DNA of 64,000 nt. It comes from Saururus chinensis. Lineage: Eukaryota; Streptophyta; Magnoliopsida; Piperales; Saururaceae. Location: assembly GCA_035235625.1 (NCBI GenBank), contig CP141149.1:20215893-20279892 (forward strand), in the 5' to 3' direction. This document shows positions 35,830 through 49,993 of this stretch, piece by piece (position 1 is the stretch's first letter; the number at the start of each line of letters is the position of its first letter). A program made the translations under genes and the position numbers. Under the pieces are notes generated by a model that worked only from the letters and a program-made list of their open reading frames with translations, had not been told where the DNA came from and did no database searches.

Positions 35830-36598
35830 CTGCTATTACAAATATACAAAATTAAGGGGTAAAGGGTTATCTGATACTTGGCATGCCGATATTTGTATTG
35901 AACTTGATCTGAAGCTTATCTCTATATATGGTGAACTTCTTCTTGATCCTTCGCAATATCAAGAGATTCTTGGTTTTCTCGTTTATCTCACTGTGATTTG
36001 GCCTAATATTCTGTACGTTGTACATGTGGTGAGTCAGTTCTCTAAAGAATCACGGTCTGTAAATTGGGCTCTTGTTCTGCTTATTCTTAATTCTGAGGTA
36101 CCTCCTAGCTACTCTATTCTGAGCCTACGTTTGTCCTCTCCTTCAAGTTGATACTAGAATAACCGGGGGTTCGTGATGTACATCTACAACTAGTTTTTGT
36201 GTTTTTTTCTTGGTGATTCGCTCATTTCGTATAAGAGCAAGAAGCAAAATTTCGTTGTCATGCCTACAACTAAAGTAGAATATCGAGCCATGGCTACTAT
36301 TGCTTATTGCTGCATAGATTGTCTGGTTACAGTGGTTAGTGACGGATGTGAGTGGCACTATTCTTGTCTTACTCCTTTGTACTGTAATAAGCGAAGTGCT
36401 ATTCAGATTGCTCATAATGCAGTCTTTTATTAATGCACTAAACACATTGAGATACACTAAACACATTGAAATCAATTGTCATTTTGTGCTATTTATATTT
36501 TGTCCTCGTAACTTGTTGATTTCTTCTCCAAGACTCATTGTGGCCAGATTTCCAAAAACTCATACTGAAGCCATATTTTAGTTCTAATGAAAAAAACC
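35830..36598 (+). pseudogene. Ty1/copia polyprotein remnant (end of reverse transcriptase and RNase H)
   Basis: One frame reads GELLLDPSQYQEILGFLVYL then WPNILYVVHVVSQFSKESRS, the distal part of copia reverse transcriptase (normally a GSLIYL...RPDISYAV...SQF layout). Downstream come SLISYKSKKQNFVVMPTTKV, EYRAMATIAYCCIDCL and TPLYCNKRSAIQIAHNAVFY then TKHIEINCHFV, the copia RNase H domain. The frame is broken between these blocks and by TAA after VFY. Order, strand and the adjoining 3' LTR agree. The 5' portion is absent. Confidence 0.8.
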
Positions 36599-36631
36599 CT
36601 TGCTGATTAACACGTCTAAAATTTGAGGGAG

Positions 36632-36865
36632 TGTCAGAGGATATCTACTTGTACATTTGTTTGTATTTAGTGTTTTGGTCTTTTATACTATATAGAGGGA
36701 ACTTTGGACTAAATTTTATTTATTTATTTCTCAAGTAATTTCCTAATTTAGCTCTTGCCTTGTATTAGGCGATGTGATCTCTGCATAAATATTAATCCTC
36801 CTCTTTATGTAACCACACTTTTTCATCGAGTAATACAAAGTTTTCTTCTCTTATTACCCATAACA
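36632..36865 (+). mobile_element. 3' LTR of the Ty1/copia remnant
   Basis: A polypurine-like tract AAATTTGAGGGAG immediately precedes TGTCAGAGGATATC. The sequence contains a TATA-like region (CTTTTATACTATATAGAGG) and ends CCCATAACA, giving TG...CA ends and a length of 234 bp, ordinary for copia. No 5' LTR lies in the window. Confidence 0.6.
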
Positions 36866-37942
36866 TAGCAAGAACAATGGTAAAACTCATTGGTTACTAA
36901 GAGTAGGTTAATAAGTTCATGCTCAATGCCTATGCATTGATTGGCATCTAGTCTTTCACATGCTACAGTCGGAAGAAACCGTGGATTTTGCCAACCAAAA
37001 GGGCGAGTAGCCAGTTGAATGTCTTCGAAGGCTATTCAAACCAAGTAATCCCCATTCACTGGAGAATTTATTTAGCGAAAGCCACACAAAAAGGTCTTGA
37101 AGCCAGTTACAATCGTGTTTAAATTTCAATCTACCCAAGCTCTAAACTCAGCCCATTCAAGCCCAAACTCCAATGGAACATCCTAACATTTTCGTAATAA
37201 TATAAAATGCAATTTTGGTAATTAACAATGTAATAAAGTTACCAATATAAGTAAATGATTATGAACAAAGAAATAATTATTACCAACAGAGTTACAAGAA
37301 GCTATGTAATTTCATAAACAATCTGCTATTTCTTCTACTCAAGGGTACTATTAACATGTTACAGAAAAATAAGAGAATTTGATGTCCTCAACAGAGTCCA
37401 TTTCCAAAACTAATAAGACATCTTGGACTAGACTTGAACCGTCTCATGGCAGTCTATCCAAAATCCATCGGAGTCCACAAGAAGTCCTGCAGGAGAGACA
37501 AAGGATTAGGCATCTACCGGTGGCCATTATTGCCACATGCTAAAAGTAGACTATTTTTGGTAAGAAACTGGACGAGCCAGCCATACACATTAAATAAAAG
37601 CACCACCCATTTGCTTGAAGTAGCTAGCTGGTCCCATACTTGTCTGTCCACTCAGAACGTATTTATAGCTTCATCCACTTTAGTTTACTGCAAAGTCAAA
37701 ATCCGAAGCTTCCACAATAAACCAACACCCATCTTACGACTCGTAGTATTGAGTGATAAAGAAACTTTCTGCCTGCCCATCACGAACATTTATTATGATG
37801 AAATACCATGACTATATAATATTATGGATTGTGATATACACCCAACTGGGTTTTGGTTAGACAGAAACAGTTAGGAGTTTATACATATATAGAGTGAGAG
37901 AGAGAGAGAGAGATTGTTTACCACAACTGAACAAATTAAACA
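36866..37942. other. intergenic stretch with GA microsatellite
   Basis: I see no supported gene. A GA repeat lies at about 37894-37913. The last part should include the 3' untranslated region of the F-box gene, which is on the minus strand. Confidence 0.4.
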
Positions 37943-40900
37943 TTAACTATGCACTTTGAAGCACTTCAGATTTGGGAACAGCTGAAGTAGCTCTTCACGG
38001 CTCCTTCTCTACAAAGAACAATTAAAGCAACATTTAATGAGGTATGCATATCATGGAATTTCGGTTGTGAAATATAAGGTTATCTTTGTATTAGTTTCCC
38101 AAAAAAAAAAAACTTTACCAAATCCAGCCCAATCAATTAAGGAAAAGTAATAATAACCAAACTTCAAATTAGATAAAACTAGTGTTCTTTTCCGAATTTT
38201 TCAGTTTTAGACTCAAAACTGGCTACCATAGAAGAGAAAGGAGTAGGTCCTATTTGTTAAAAAATGTTTCATGTATGGCTAAATGCCTAAGCTCTAAATA
38301 TGACTTTTTTCCTTGCATTCAGAATTTATTAGTTATATTGGGATGAGTCAGGTTTATTTAGCATAATTTAAGCTTTGAATATTTCTCAAACATATCTGCA
38401 CAAAAGACAAACCTTAATCCCAATGCATCCATTCACATCAAGGGTCTGCAATGTGCGTGAGAAGGATTTTGAGAGAGCTTCAATGCACTTATCCGTCACC
38501 CCCACAATTCCAAACAAACTGCAAAATTCCATGATTGTTGCTGATGAAAAATAAAATGGATCTCAAGCCAGATAAGCAAACTTTAAGAATTTACCTCAAA
38601 AACTCGAGAGATGTGCATCCCTGAGCAATGGCTATGACTCCCATGTCAGTGACACGCACACACCTATTCATAAAAAATCAGAACATCTTGACACACAACA
38701 CAGATTACATGTATCACAAATGCCAACTTCAGTCTATTACTCTCATTTACAAGGGTGATCTATAGGTTTAATTTACCATGTTAGATTCAGGGAGACGAGT
38801 TTCTTGCATTTGGATATACATATGAGAGCTTCATCCGACAAATTCTGACATGCAAAATTCTAGCATTAGAATCTGACTGTAAATCTGATATATGCAGTAT
38901 AACCTCCTGGGAAAAAAACAAATTACCTGAGAACCACAAAGATCTAAACAGTTCAGACAAGGTAATAATGCGATCTTTTTGTAAGACGCATCTGTAAAGC
39001 TGGAACAGAAGTGTCATTCTTCAAGAAGACTGTTAATTCCACCATCCCACATTGCAGCCAGTGTAGCAAAAATTGCACTCTTCTTATAATGAAAATATTT
39101 TTTACATACCTTGAAAGTGCATAGAGGTTTAAACTGTGTAGGAACGAACATTTGCTAAGTATGTGTTGAAGTCCATTATCAGTAAGCTTAACACATCTAA
39201 AAATAAACAAAATAAAGGGTTACTGAAACATTCGCATTTAAAGCATGAAAGTTAAATGCACATCTGAATTACGTAAAAGGATGTTCAGCAACTGTGGTTC
39301 TGAAAAGGTCTGACCCTCTTTTTTGGTATCAGTTGACAAAACCGTCAGGTCAACAAACATCAATGCAATTTTACAAACCCATAACACTAAACGGCTCTGA
39401 ATTTAATGAATACTAGAATTAGCAAATATGAGAGCGGCCTCACCACTCTATTTCTTCATGGCTTAGAAAATAAAATCATCAGCTACTTAAGAAAAAAATG
39501 ATTTTTCAGGTCATATCATAAATTAACATGTATGAAAAATTGTAAATTTGAAAATACATCAAAGAAAACATTTTGAAGAGTAACAAGTTCAAGAACAAAA
39601 ATTAGATTACAGAAAAAAAAATCAAAAGCTGGGTAAATGCTCAGCAAATAATAATTACTGTTACTTTTTTTAAACAGAAAATTGGCTCTTCTTTGGCCAC
39701 TGTAAGTAATTATAAAATAATATCTCCTATTGCTACAAGTTTGCAATATACCTGGTCAAATTTAATACTTCTAAGTCTTCATAGTTGTTGCCAATCAACT
39801 GTAAACCCTCATCTGAGATACCCTACAAGAAAACCACCAAAGTTAATATAATAAAGAGAGGCTAAAAATACCCAGTGATGTGAAAAGAATATTTTGTTGT
39901 TTTTTCAAAAGAATCTCATTTGGTCTCCAGTGTAGTCAATGATACAGGCTGCTAACCTGTAAATCAGGTTATTAGTACTTCTCTTTCTTTTTTGAAAAAA
40001 GTAAGGCCACTGGGACATAGTACAAGGAACCCTGGGGTCATCCCTCAACCTCTCCCCAAGGGAACACATAACGTCCTTCGGGCTTACCAAGAAGGCAGAA
40101 CCCTACGGGCAGGTTATTAGTATTTGCAAGTACATCATAAACATTTGTAGGTGACGACCTATATTAGGAAATATGACAATCCGCCAATTTACAATTATCC
40201 AGAAAGGTCATATAGTTGTTTGAAGGTGATATATTAACCATCCGTGCTTAAGTTTCCTTTGCAGTCCAAAATAAATATGAAATGAAAATTATTTATATAA
40301 CAAAGCAAAAATGAAGCAAGTTTGAAAAAGTCGTAACCAATACCAAAAAATAAATGTGAAAGAAATAGGTGTTCCGGAAAAAATGGGTATGGCTCCAAAT
40401 AAACAGATTAATCCTTAAAAAAAAAACTGCAAATACCTTACAGCCACTCAAGTTCAAATTAGTTATCTTCCTGCAGTTATGTACCAAATGCTTTATGCCT
40501 AAGTCCGTAACCCTGCACACAAATTGTTTCTGGGCATAATGTAAATGACATGGATAATTCTTAAAGATACCAGAAGATTATTAAATGAAAAAGACCAGCT
40601 GATAAAATTACCTCACATTCCAATAGATAGAAAATATTTTGAGTTCTGGACAAGCACTAGTAATAGCCTCCAGTCCATTATCAGAAATCTTACGGCAACC
40701 ATTTAGGTTAAAAGATTCCAAATCTTGAAGTGAATCCATGTGCTGCTAAGATTCATCATTGGCAAATTAAACGTAACACAAGAAAGCTTTGTTGCAGCAA
40801 CTGGGAGTCAACTATATGGAGTTGATGACACATAAATATGAGCATGCATGGTGGGCCTAATCAAATACATCCAATTGCAATTTGTTCAATGCATACCACA

Positions 40901-41363
40901 TGATAAGCTGAAAGGCTATTTTAGCCATGGCACACCAAAATCAGGGTTTCCATCGTTATTCTAACTGATTGGAACAGCCTCATAAAAGAAGTCACTGATA
41001 TCAGGTTCAGAAACAAACCAATTTCACAGAGTGATAGATTCCATGTACAACAGTGAAATTAAAAACATTTAATCTGAAAAAAGGAAAAATTCTGACTATG
41101 GAGATGTTGGTCCACCACGGGAGTCTTGCTGTTGGACCATTGTTAATGTGGGAACATTGAACTTTTGGGTACTGTCAGCCAATAACAGGCTCTGCCCAGG
41201 CCACCACTTATACATTGAACTTTTGGGAGTCCTAATGTTCATTGTCTATTAACTCTGAGAAAAGTACTTTACTAGGTCTTTGGCATTCCATTATTGTAAA
41301 CAAGGAAAAGAACAACATGATACTTCTTTCAGCTGAGAAAGCATTCCACTGACCTACATCCAT

Positions 41364-41408
<45 letters not shown>

Positions 41409-43235
41409 AGAGAAAAAGTACTTGAGACCAAGGAGTGCGGCCGCCATGTGGCAAGGAAGTGGCAAAGGGCAGGGCGAGAACACAACCCCTTTCCTCTGTT
41501 TTGAAGGACTTCCCCCACTCTCTCACAGGAAACAAGAGGGGTGGGGACAAGAATGCAACCTGATAGCCAATAGATGGCCATCAGGCCACTAGTGCAGATG
41601 CCTAGTCTATATATGCAAGGGAGCATGAATTACTAATTGGAAAAAAAATGACAATAAGAGATTTATCTGCTTTACCTCATTTTTAATGCAAACAAAATGC
41701 TTGTCTTCGATATCTTGTGCAAACTCGAGATTTATCTGCTTAACTTGGTGATACCTAGGCTATGAAATAGAAATAAGTGTGGTCAAAATCCATACTATTA
41801 TAATGTCAAATAATAAGCATTTTCATTTATAGAAAATAAATTCACAAGGAGAAGGATCAGACAATTAAGCACATGAACCTGGCATTTTCTATTTCAGAGG
41901 AAGATTATAATGAAAATTCAAATTTTTGCAAAGAGTTATACATTATAGAGCTTGATTACGTGTTGAGCTAATAGACTCAAATTTTGCGATCTTAAGTGGA
42001 AACTTTCAGGATAGAGAGCTCTTCATGAGATAGAATAAAAAATTATGCATAGAAAGCAAATGGCTAATCGATTTGTATTGTCAGTTAAACACTTCTACTA
42101 AAAGCTTAAACCGTTAGGGTAGAGAAGATTTATGTACATCAACAATTGAGTAGTTGATGGTTAGAGTTGCTAGGTAATCGCTTCTCCTAAAAGTTTCATC
42201 TATCAGGGAAGAAAATAACTATGTATATCAATACTCCCCAGCACGTGAAATCAATCAGAGGGCACACAAACACACAAACACAAGGGGCATAATGAGGACC
42301 AATGCCTCCATGCAGAATTTAAAAAACAATATCCTTCTTTGATACCATGTTAATTAACCACTTCTAAAAGCTTTACCATTAGAGAAGTGACTAACTATGT
42401 ATATCATCAAGTATAATATTTCTTATAATTTATTAGATGCGGCACTAATTTGAAAATTACAATCACAAAAAAGGGGCCATTTAAAATTCCATATTCGCCT
42501 AAAAAGTAATATTTCCAAAAACCCTTAATCAGGAAGAACAACGCCAAGCATTGGTTAGTTTCACAAAAAGCATGACTTAATAATCTATTACAGTCATGTT
42601 AATTCAGTGTAATAAATACCCAAATTGATTCAACAATATCATTGACCGCCAGACAAGCTTTCTTGATAGAAATCGAAGAACAAGCACCACGGTATATGGT
42701 TACAAGCACCACCATTTAATAATTTGAATTCGGCAATGCAGAAAGCAAAGCATAGGCTTATGTGAAGGATAAAGGAAATAACACAATGCAAACAAATTTA
42801 CTATCATCAGCCCAACAACTTACGATTGATAGAGCAGCTATAAGACGCTCCCCAGCATTGTTCATCTCATGAAAATCAAGTACCTGTGAATCTCGGCATC
42901 GGAAAAACGATTTGCATCAACAACAAAGAACAAAAGATGAGACTTTGTAATATCAGCTTCATCAGGGGTATATGCAGCGTTTAGAATGTCAAACTCGAAG
43001 CGGCTTTTTCCTTTTATACATATTGAAATAGCACGAACACAATTGGGAACTAAGGAGTGCAAGAGAGAGGGACCTGACAGAGAGGGGGGTGGGAGGCGAG
43101 AGCGCGGTAGCAGGAGGGACTGAGCAGGAGGAGCTTGATGAGGTCTCGCTGCGGGAGGACCGTGGCAACGATCCGGAACACCCGAGGGACGGTCTCCGTG
43201 TTCCGATGGTGGTCACCCTCCTGCTCCAATTCCAT
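37943..43235 (-). CDS. F-box/leucine-rich-repeat protein (At3g58530-like)
   Basis: This is a predicted substrate receptor of an SCF ubiquitin ligase. Exons from 5' to 3' on the minus strand: 43235-43074, 42883-42824, 41759-41676, 40745-40612, 40512-40437, 39822-39752, 39196-39110, 38999-38927, 38844-38777, 38663-38595, 38518-38413, 38008-37943. They sum to 1056 nt, 351 residues, against about 353 in the Arabidopsis relative, and all junctions are GT-AG. Residues 15-52 (ETVPRVFRIVATVLPQRDLI then LLLLSPSCYRAL) are the F-box-like N-terminus. After it come about ten RNI-type leucine-rich repeats with the pattern CxxLxxLNLxxCxxItDxGl, for example LNLSGCK, LNLYALS, LDLCGSQ, LNLTWC and LDVNGC, ending ELLQLFPNLKCFKVHS. 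The ATG at 43235 is the first in its frame. Exon 4 has a tandem acceptor (TAGCAG). Confidence 0.93.
41366..41405. repeat. TA microsatellite in intron 3 of the F-box gene
   Basis: About twenty TA units. It is probably polymorphic in length and lies far from splice sites. Confidence 0.9.
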
Positions 43236-43421
43236 GTCTGAGAGCCGGCGTTTGGTGGAAGCTGTCGCGTCTGGCTCCAATGTCCGGTCCCAGGGTTAAC
43301 GTTTTTCAGCCGAGCGTATTGTCCGCGTGGGAGCTAGAAGAGTTTTCAATACTCTCCAGTCTCCACTCACTGCAAGCCTAACTTAAGGATCTATGTTCAT
43401 GTATGAGATTGCAGCTGACGC

Positions 43422-43950
43422 TAAGGGCTCTTTCTGAATGGAATTTTTTAAGATTTTATTTATTTCGTTTTAATTTTGGCTTGAATTATTAGAACTATGT
43501 ATGTGAGTAAAAAGAAAGAAAATTTAAAAATTTCTTCAAGAAGGTCATTTTATTAGAGAATCACCTTATGTAATTCCGGCTCCCAACCCCTATTTTGAAA
43601 TTATAGATTTCGTTATTTTTTAACGATTACCTCTAATATTAATTTGTGTCTCAAAAATGTATTATATAAGTGAGACCTACTTAAAAGTTTAAAATTACCT
43701 ATCCATGTACAATTGTTTGATATGTCTCGAATTTAAGAGCGTATTAGTACCAAGAATATGAACATCGAAGTTCGAAAGAGAGTGTTATATTAGTTTAAAG
43801 TTTTAAAATTAGGTTTGAATCTAACATTTGAATTTATTTTTAAAAAATTCATTACCAATCGTAATTTGCATTTGGCGGTAAATTTTTAGAATTAATTCTA
43901 AAAAATTCTACTTCTATTTCTAAAAAATTCAATACCCAAACAACCCCTAA
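43422..43950. mobile_element. MITE family M1, copy 3, upstream of the F-box gene
   Basis: This 529-bp copy is related to 12111-12646. Its right end AATACCCAAACAACCCCTAA is the inverse of the left end of copy 1, which defines the family's terminal repeats. It starts about 190 bp from the F-box start codon and so abuts or enters that promoter. Confidence 0.65.
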
Positions 43951-45299
43951 AAATATGCACTAGCATGTAAGCCCTCAATTATAAAAATAAATAGCCCCGG
44001 TACGTTCTTTAAGCTAGGCTCATGGTGAGTAGAGAGTATAAAAAATTCTTCATTTTATTTATGAAATCAACGCTAATATGTATTAGTGCATGTGTTGTCA
44101 GTTTTAAACATAAAATGCTCTTATGAATGGTTTACGCTAGGCTCCTTGTTAGTTGAGAGCATGAAAAATGCTTCTCTCTCCGCTAATTTATGGAGAGAGG
44201 AATCGGCTTTTTGTTCAAGTCTACACTTTAGTCGATAGATGTGAGAGTGGATAAATGAAAATACAAATAATTTTGGTCTTTTTTATCTCTAATATTTTGG
44301 ATTTTTAAAATTTTTAAATAGTGGATATGTAGAAATTTAAAGAGTTTGATTATTTAAATTTATTATTTGAATAAATTTAAAATAGATAAACTTTAGGGCT
44401 TAGACCTCTAAAATAAGAAAATAAATGGAAAGAGCTTTAAACGTTATCAAGAACGAAAATAATAAAGGTTAAATGATAGAGATACAATTTTTTAAAGAAT
44501 TATTTTGATTTTATTTTGAAATTTTAAATTATGGGCCCACATACACAAAGGGGACCTACTTAGAAATAGGGTTTAATTGTTAATTACAAAAACTTTATTT
44601 ATTGGACTATTTTGGCTTTAATTTGGATATTTAATTTAACTAATCTAAGTTCGGAAGTTTAAGCAGGGAGAGGTTTAATTATAATAGAATCATTAAAGTC
44701 TTAACTTAATAAAGAACTACCTCCAATAAAAGAAATGAGACCTAGCTGAAGGGAGGAGAGAACAACCGAAAGATAAGTAAAACTGCCATGCCTCAAGATT
44801 TTAAAACTCATTTATCATAATAAAATCAGCAAAACTAATTTTTTTTAACTCTATAAAATTATCCTTGGGGTGACTCACTCATTTTCAAACATACAAATAT
44901 CCAAATCATCATATCCATAATTAGGACAAGGCCAAATCACACAGGGTCTTGCCCGAGTATATACCAAGAATCTATTACATATAGCCAACCATAAATAATT
45001 GGCACTTACGTGTCTATGTTCATATTACACACCATACTAAAAGTTTTTCTAGCAAAGATATGAAAATCCTTCATTTTTTCTAGTTTGTAGTCCATCCTAT
45101 GCTCAACGATTCCAACCCACCTACTTTTTCGGCAAACCACCATTACGAGAATGCTAAGTATACAAATATACATAGTAGAATGGCTAAACAAGTACTATGT
45201 ACTCATGATTACACAACATTACCACAAAATTAACAATTATCATATCTAATAGTAATCATTATCATCATCATGCATAAGTAGAATAAATAGAACATTTAT
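43951..45299. other. unassigned AT-rich stretch
   Basis: 43980-44180 holds two diverged units with ACGCTAGGCTC or AAGCTAGGCTC, related to the repeats near 14160 and 15255. No gene is seen in the rest. Confidence 0.4.
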
Positions 45300-48200
45300 G
45301 AATGACTTCTCAACATTTCAAATATCAAAACTTGACTTCATTTAGGAGTCTCTTGCTCCATAAGTGTAAGCCATAAGGCTCTATATGACACGGTAGCCAC
45401 GTCTAAGATTACAACCTTACCTCACTAGACTATGAACTACTCACAACCAGACCTCAACGTATGAACTCTACCTGCTCCATCTACACCGTGAAGCTAAGAC
45501 CCACAAGGGCTCATGAACCCAAGTAGTTGAGATCCTAACTTCCATGATCATAAAAAATTTACGTATTATGTTATGCGGGACCAATAATCTTTTAATGTTT
45601 TAGTCCATTCAAATACATCTCTTGAGCCATAGAAGTTATTCTATATAACTCTCATCCTTAGAGAGCCGAAAGACCTTAATCTTATTTTAGATCAAGTCAT
45701 TTTCATTTACGTAGTTAAAGACTCACTTGATGAGTCATACCGACGCAAAGATCTTCTATCATTAAGTGCCTTTGTCCAATAGTCTCGTGGTGTGATTTAT
45801 TACAAGGATTTTTATATATACATGGGTACATAAACCTAAACACCATCAATCTCAACATCACATATAATTGTATTTTAAGCTTTCAATATGATGCTATTAT
45901 ATCTCATAACAATAGCCTAACACATGTAGCATTTATTGTTAGAATTTACCCAAACTAACTTATTGTCGGTAAGCTCATTGACATGTTGAACCCTTGCTAA
46001 TAGTAGGATGAAAAGAATAACCATCATCATTGATGTCTCACTGGCACGTCAACCTCACTGTTGGTGACCGGTCAGTAGCACATTGATGTGTCGATGTATA
46101 TCAATATCCTATACCATCATCTTCTCAGTTGCATCAGCAATATCATCGACTTGTCGGCAGACTTGCCAATAGTTGAGAAAATAACCTAACCATTGCTCTT
46201 GTTTAGAATTGACTTAAAAGCATGTTTTAACCTGATATCTGACATATACTATTCCTTAACAAAGCAATAGGCTCATTTATGGAGTTAAATGCTCATTTAA
46301 TCATATAAATCATGATAATCATAACAAAGCATCAAGAAAGGTCATGCATTCATTTTTCATACCCAATAACTTTGTGATTAAAATCAAACATACATATATA
46401 ATGTTAAATCACTTTTATAAATTTGCTAACCTCTTTTCTGTAATCAAACAAAGTTTCCATGAATTTGTACATTCTTCCATTTCTACTAAACTTTGATATG
46501 CCTTTAGTCCATTGATTTCTCCCCAAAGTCGGAGAATTCGTAGGGTTAGGGTTAAGGTTTTGTCAAAGGTGTTTATATGAGAATCAAATAATTGACTTTT
46601 GGTGCATAACCGCCCATGAAACCACTTTTTCATGTAGTTTCATAACCCATAAATAGAAATGATTTATAGCCATCAACACATCAAAGATTGCTGACAGTGT
46701 TTGTCATGCCCCGACACACCCTCCCCTAATTCGAACCCAGGCTAAGGAAGGCAGTACATGGCGCGGCGAAGTGAAGTGGAAAGAATGGCAGAAGAGTTAA
46801 CCCATCCTAGGTGAATTCTCATCAAAGTACGTGGGCGTGCCCTTTGTGCAAAAGCAAGTAGAGGAAGATAAAGGAGACTAATTAACAATCTTAGTCCTCA
46901 CAATACCCACATTATCTAAATAACAACATAATATCAAGCTTCAACAGCTACATAAGTCTAAAGCCAACACCGGCTAACCATGGTATTAGTTAAAGTCAAA
47001 TATTAGTCTAACACATTGTAAGACAAGTCAAATACAACCCAAATAACTAGCCCTTCTCAATTCTCATGGTGCGTATCCAACCTCATGCTCAACGTAAAGA
47101 CCATCCAGAGTATCAGCATGACACAACATACAACCCAACAAAAAAACTACAAACAAAAGAGGGGTAAACTTAGCTCAGTAAGGGTTTTGATATGCAATAT
47201 AAACTCATGAAAACACCACATGCATTTCAATCTAAACATGCATCACATAACCATTCTCTACACTTGTGCATCATGAGATATATTACATTCTATATAAATA
47301 TTCCTACCATCTGTGCATCATGAGATAAATCACATTCGATATAAATATTCATGCCACATGTGCATTATGAGATAAATCACATTCCATATACACATTCATG
47401 CTTTATGTGCATCATGAGATAAATCACATTCCTAGACACATTCATGCCACATGTGCATCATAGATTCATTCATAATTCGTAACACATACGTACACGCTAT
47501 GCAATCTAAGTTTCATAGTTCATTCACATCTTGCGTGGAGAAAATGTCAATATTATAATCAAGTGTAAAATAAATACATTCCATCCTGCATAAATCATTC
47601 CATATGCACCATGTGTAACATAAGCGTAACTGTCCCTACACAAACTGTGTCAATGAGCATTATAATCCATACACATACATAAATCAACCAGTGAATGTCT
47701 CACAATTGAGAAAATAACCCTGCTCACCCTAGCCGGACCTAAGTAGACCTGTTCACCCAAGACAATCCCTAATGAGGATGGTTTGAATTCCTAAAAAGGA
47801 AAAGTAGAGCAATTTAGGTATGTTCCCTAACTAGAAAAATACCCCCTGGTAAGTTGGTGCACACTAACAAACCAGCCTGGATTCTTAAGTCCAGGATACA
47901 CACCAGTTTAACTCATTATAGAATTCCGCTCTTCTCACCCGAGGAGGAACAATCCACAAGGGATGAAAACCCCGTCCATTGGACAAAGACCCCATCCAAT
48001 CGATTAATCATAGCTAAACACTAGCTATCATCTCTTAGAAATCATTATCATGATGCATGCGACATAATACATATGTAATCAAAGTTTAACAAATGTAAGA
48101 GTGAATAAACATACTCTAATCAGCCCATATGTACATGTAACATGATTTATTTGTGACAAATAAAATCATATAAGCATAAGCAATAATATACATAAATGGT

Positions 48201-49993
48201 AGTATGCATACTTAAACTAAAACATGTGGAACATGAATCACCTATAATCAATGTGATATGTACAAGTATCCATAATTCATCACAGTTATAAGCTATTGGA
48301 ATCATGGTGTAAATGCGAATAAATTATCGAAATACGGATTTAAAACAAGTAGAACATCATACTAAACCTAGACAAGTATAGTCATCTTAACGCTTAAGCT
48401 AAATCATAATCCAAAGAAGTTCATATGTAATTAAGGTGACAATTATAAGTGGTCATAACTCATCATAGCCATAGAAAATTAGAATCATAAGAAAAGAACA
48501 AGAAATGGTTAAAAATCCATAAAATAAGCCATTTTCACCAAAATTGCGCTTAGTCATTCAACAGCCTTGCAACCCAACCCATTCGAACGCTTGACCGTTT
48601 CTGTTAGCCCTTTCAAATGCATGTAACAATTTACTTTTTTGGTCCATCTTCAACCTCTTGAAATTCAAACTGAAAATATTTCGAACTTTCATATAAATTC
48701 AAAAATCATCATAAAACCTTATATAATCAAAATCTAAACCTAGACTATGATGGATCTAATCATTTTTATTCTTAATCATACCAAAATAACTATAAATTGC
48801 ATGCTTTTAACAAATCACTATTATACATTAACATAAAGAAAAACTAAAATAGAACCCATAATTATACATTCCAATGAGCAAAACTACTCAAGGTAAAAAA
48901 CCCTTACCTCTAGCAAGCCTTTGAATCCCTTTAATGATCTTTAAACTTAAGAAATCCTACAAAAAAAAAGGGCTTGTAGTTAAACCTAATTATAATTAAC
49001 TAATAGACTCAAATCAATTTAGAAGAAGATAGATTTAAGACATTCTTAGGTTAAAAATAAAAATCACTTAATTAGGGTTCTAAATCAAAATTTAAAACAT
49101 GATTTTGATGGAAGAAAATTAAGAATCAAAATAGAAAAAATGAAGATAGAGGTTATCAAGACAAAATTTGGAAGATTAAGGGTGATTAAGGGAAAAAAAC
49201 TCATCTTAATCAAAAGTTTCTCTTTTGGAAAATGGGGGTAGAACAAGCCTCACTCTTAAACACAACCCTTCCATATTTGACAAATGACTAGGGTTTTTCT
49301 TATATAGTAAGGGTTTTGGGTTAAGAATATGAATTGTTGGGCTAAAAAATAGGGGAAAACACCCTAAGTGACCAATTAATTATATTTTTTACTCAAAAAT
49401 GAATTTAATCACACCTAAACCCACTTTGACAAATCACTAGAAGGTTAATGGCCGAAATAGGTTGCATGCTATCCCACACAGATGTGGGTCCCATGGTGGG
49501 GCCTGCTCATTTAACCAAGGAAAAATTAGAAGAAATTGCCTTTAAATAAGTAAAATTTGGGTAAATCAAACTTGACACTAATACTCATAAAATAAAATTA
49601 AACCTTAAAAAAATGATAATTAAACTAACCCATAACCCCAAAAATCAAATCAAATCGGCAAACAACAAACCTACACAATTCACACAATTAAAGAAAATAA
49701 ATTTAAAGATCTTACAATGTCTTCTGTATCTCATCGGTAAGTTGACCGATGCGTCGAAACTTACCAACAATAAATTTACAGTTTCATCAGTAGGTTCACC
49801 AACGTGTTGGTGCATTTTGATTATTTATCATCATTACAACTTTTCTGAGTTTATCACTCAATAATCTTAGATTTATCAAAGAGGTTCGTTAACATGAAGA
49901 ACACAAGGATCTCAACACAAAGTCACAAATAAACAATGAGGATAAATCATGAATAATATTATAGAAATTCCTCATAGAAATTACAGGTGTCAC
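45300..49993 (-). mobile_element. repeat X, unit I (interrupted by copy C)
   Basis: Unit I ends at the high coordinate with TTACAGGTGTCAC. Read on the minus strand this start is GTGACACCTGTAA, which looks like an LTR 5' end. Landmarks shared with units II and III are ATGACTTCTCAA, GACCCACAAGGGCTCATGAA, ACTCTCATCCTTAGAGAGCC, CACTTGATGAG and many ACCGACGTGTC-like words. Copy C splits it at 46702-49716. The low-coordinate limit is approximate. There is no coding content. I infer a second long LTR family, but the internal element is missing. Confidence 0.5.
46702..49716 (-). mobile_element. long LTR-like repeat, copy C, nested in repeat X
   Basis: On the minus strand it starts TGTAAGATCTTTAAAT and ends GTGTCGGGGCATGACA, the same ends as copies A and B. 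It contains the four-unit minisatellite with GTGCATCATGAGATAAATCA (about 47270-47470), the AAAGAGGGGTAAACTTAGCT block (about 47156), remnants of the TTCGAACG palindromes (about 48588) and the promoter-like TTATATAGTAAGGG (about 49298). The 5-bp flanks GTGTT and ATGTC match only partly. No internal retrotransposon sequence is present. Confidence 0.6.
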
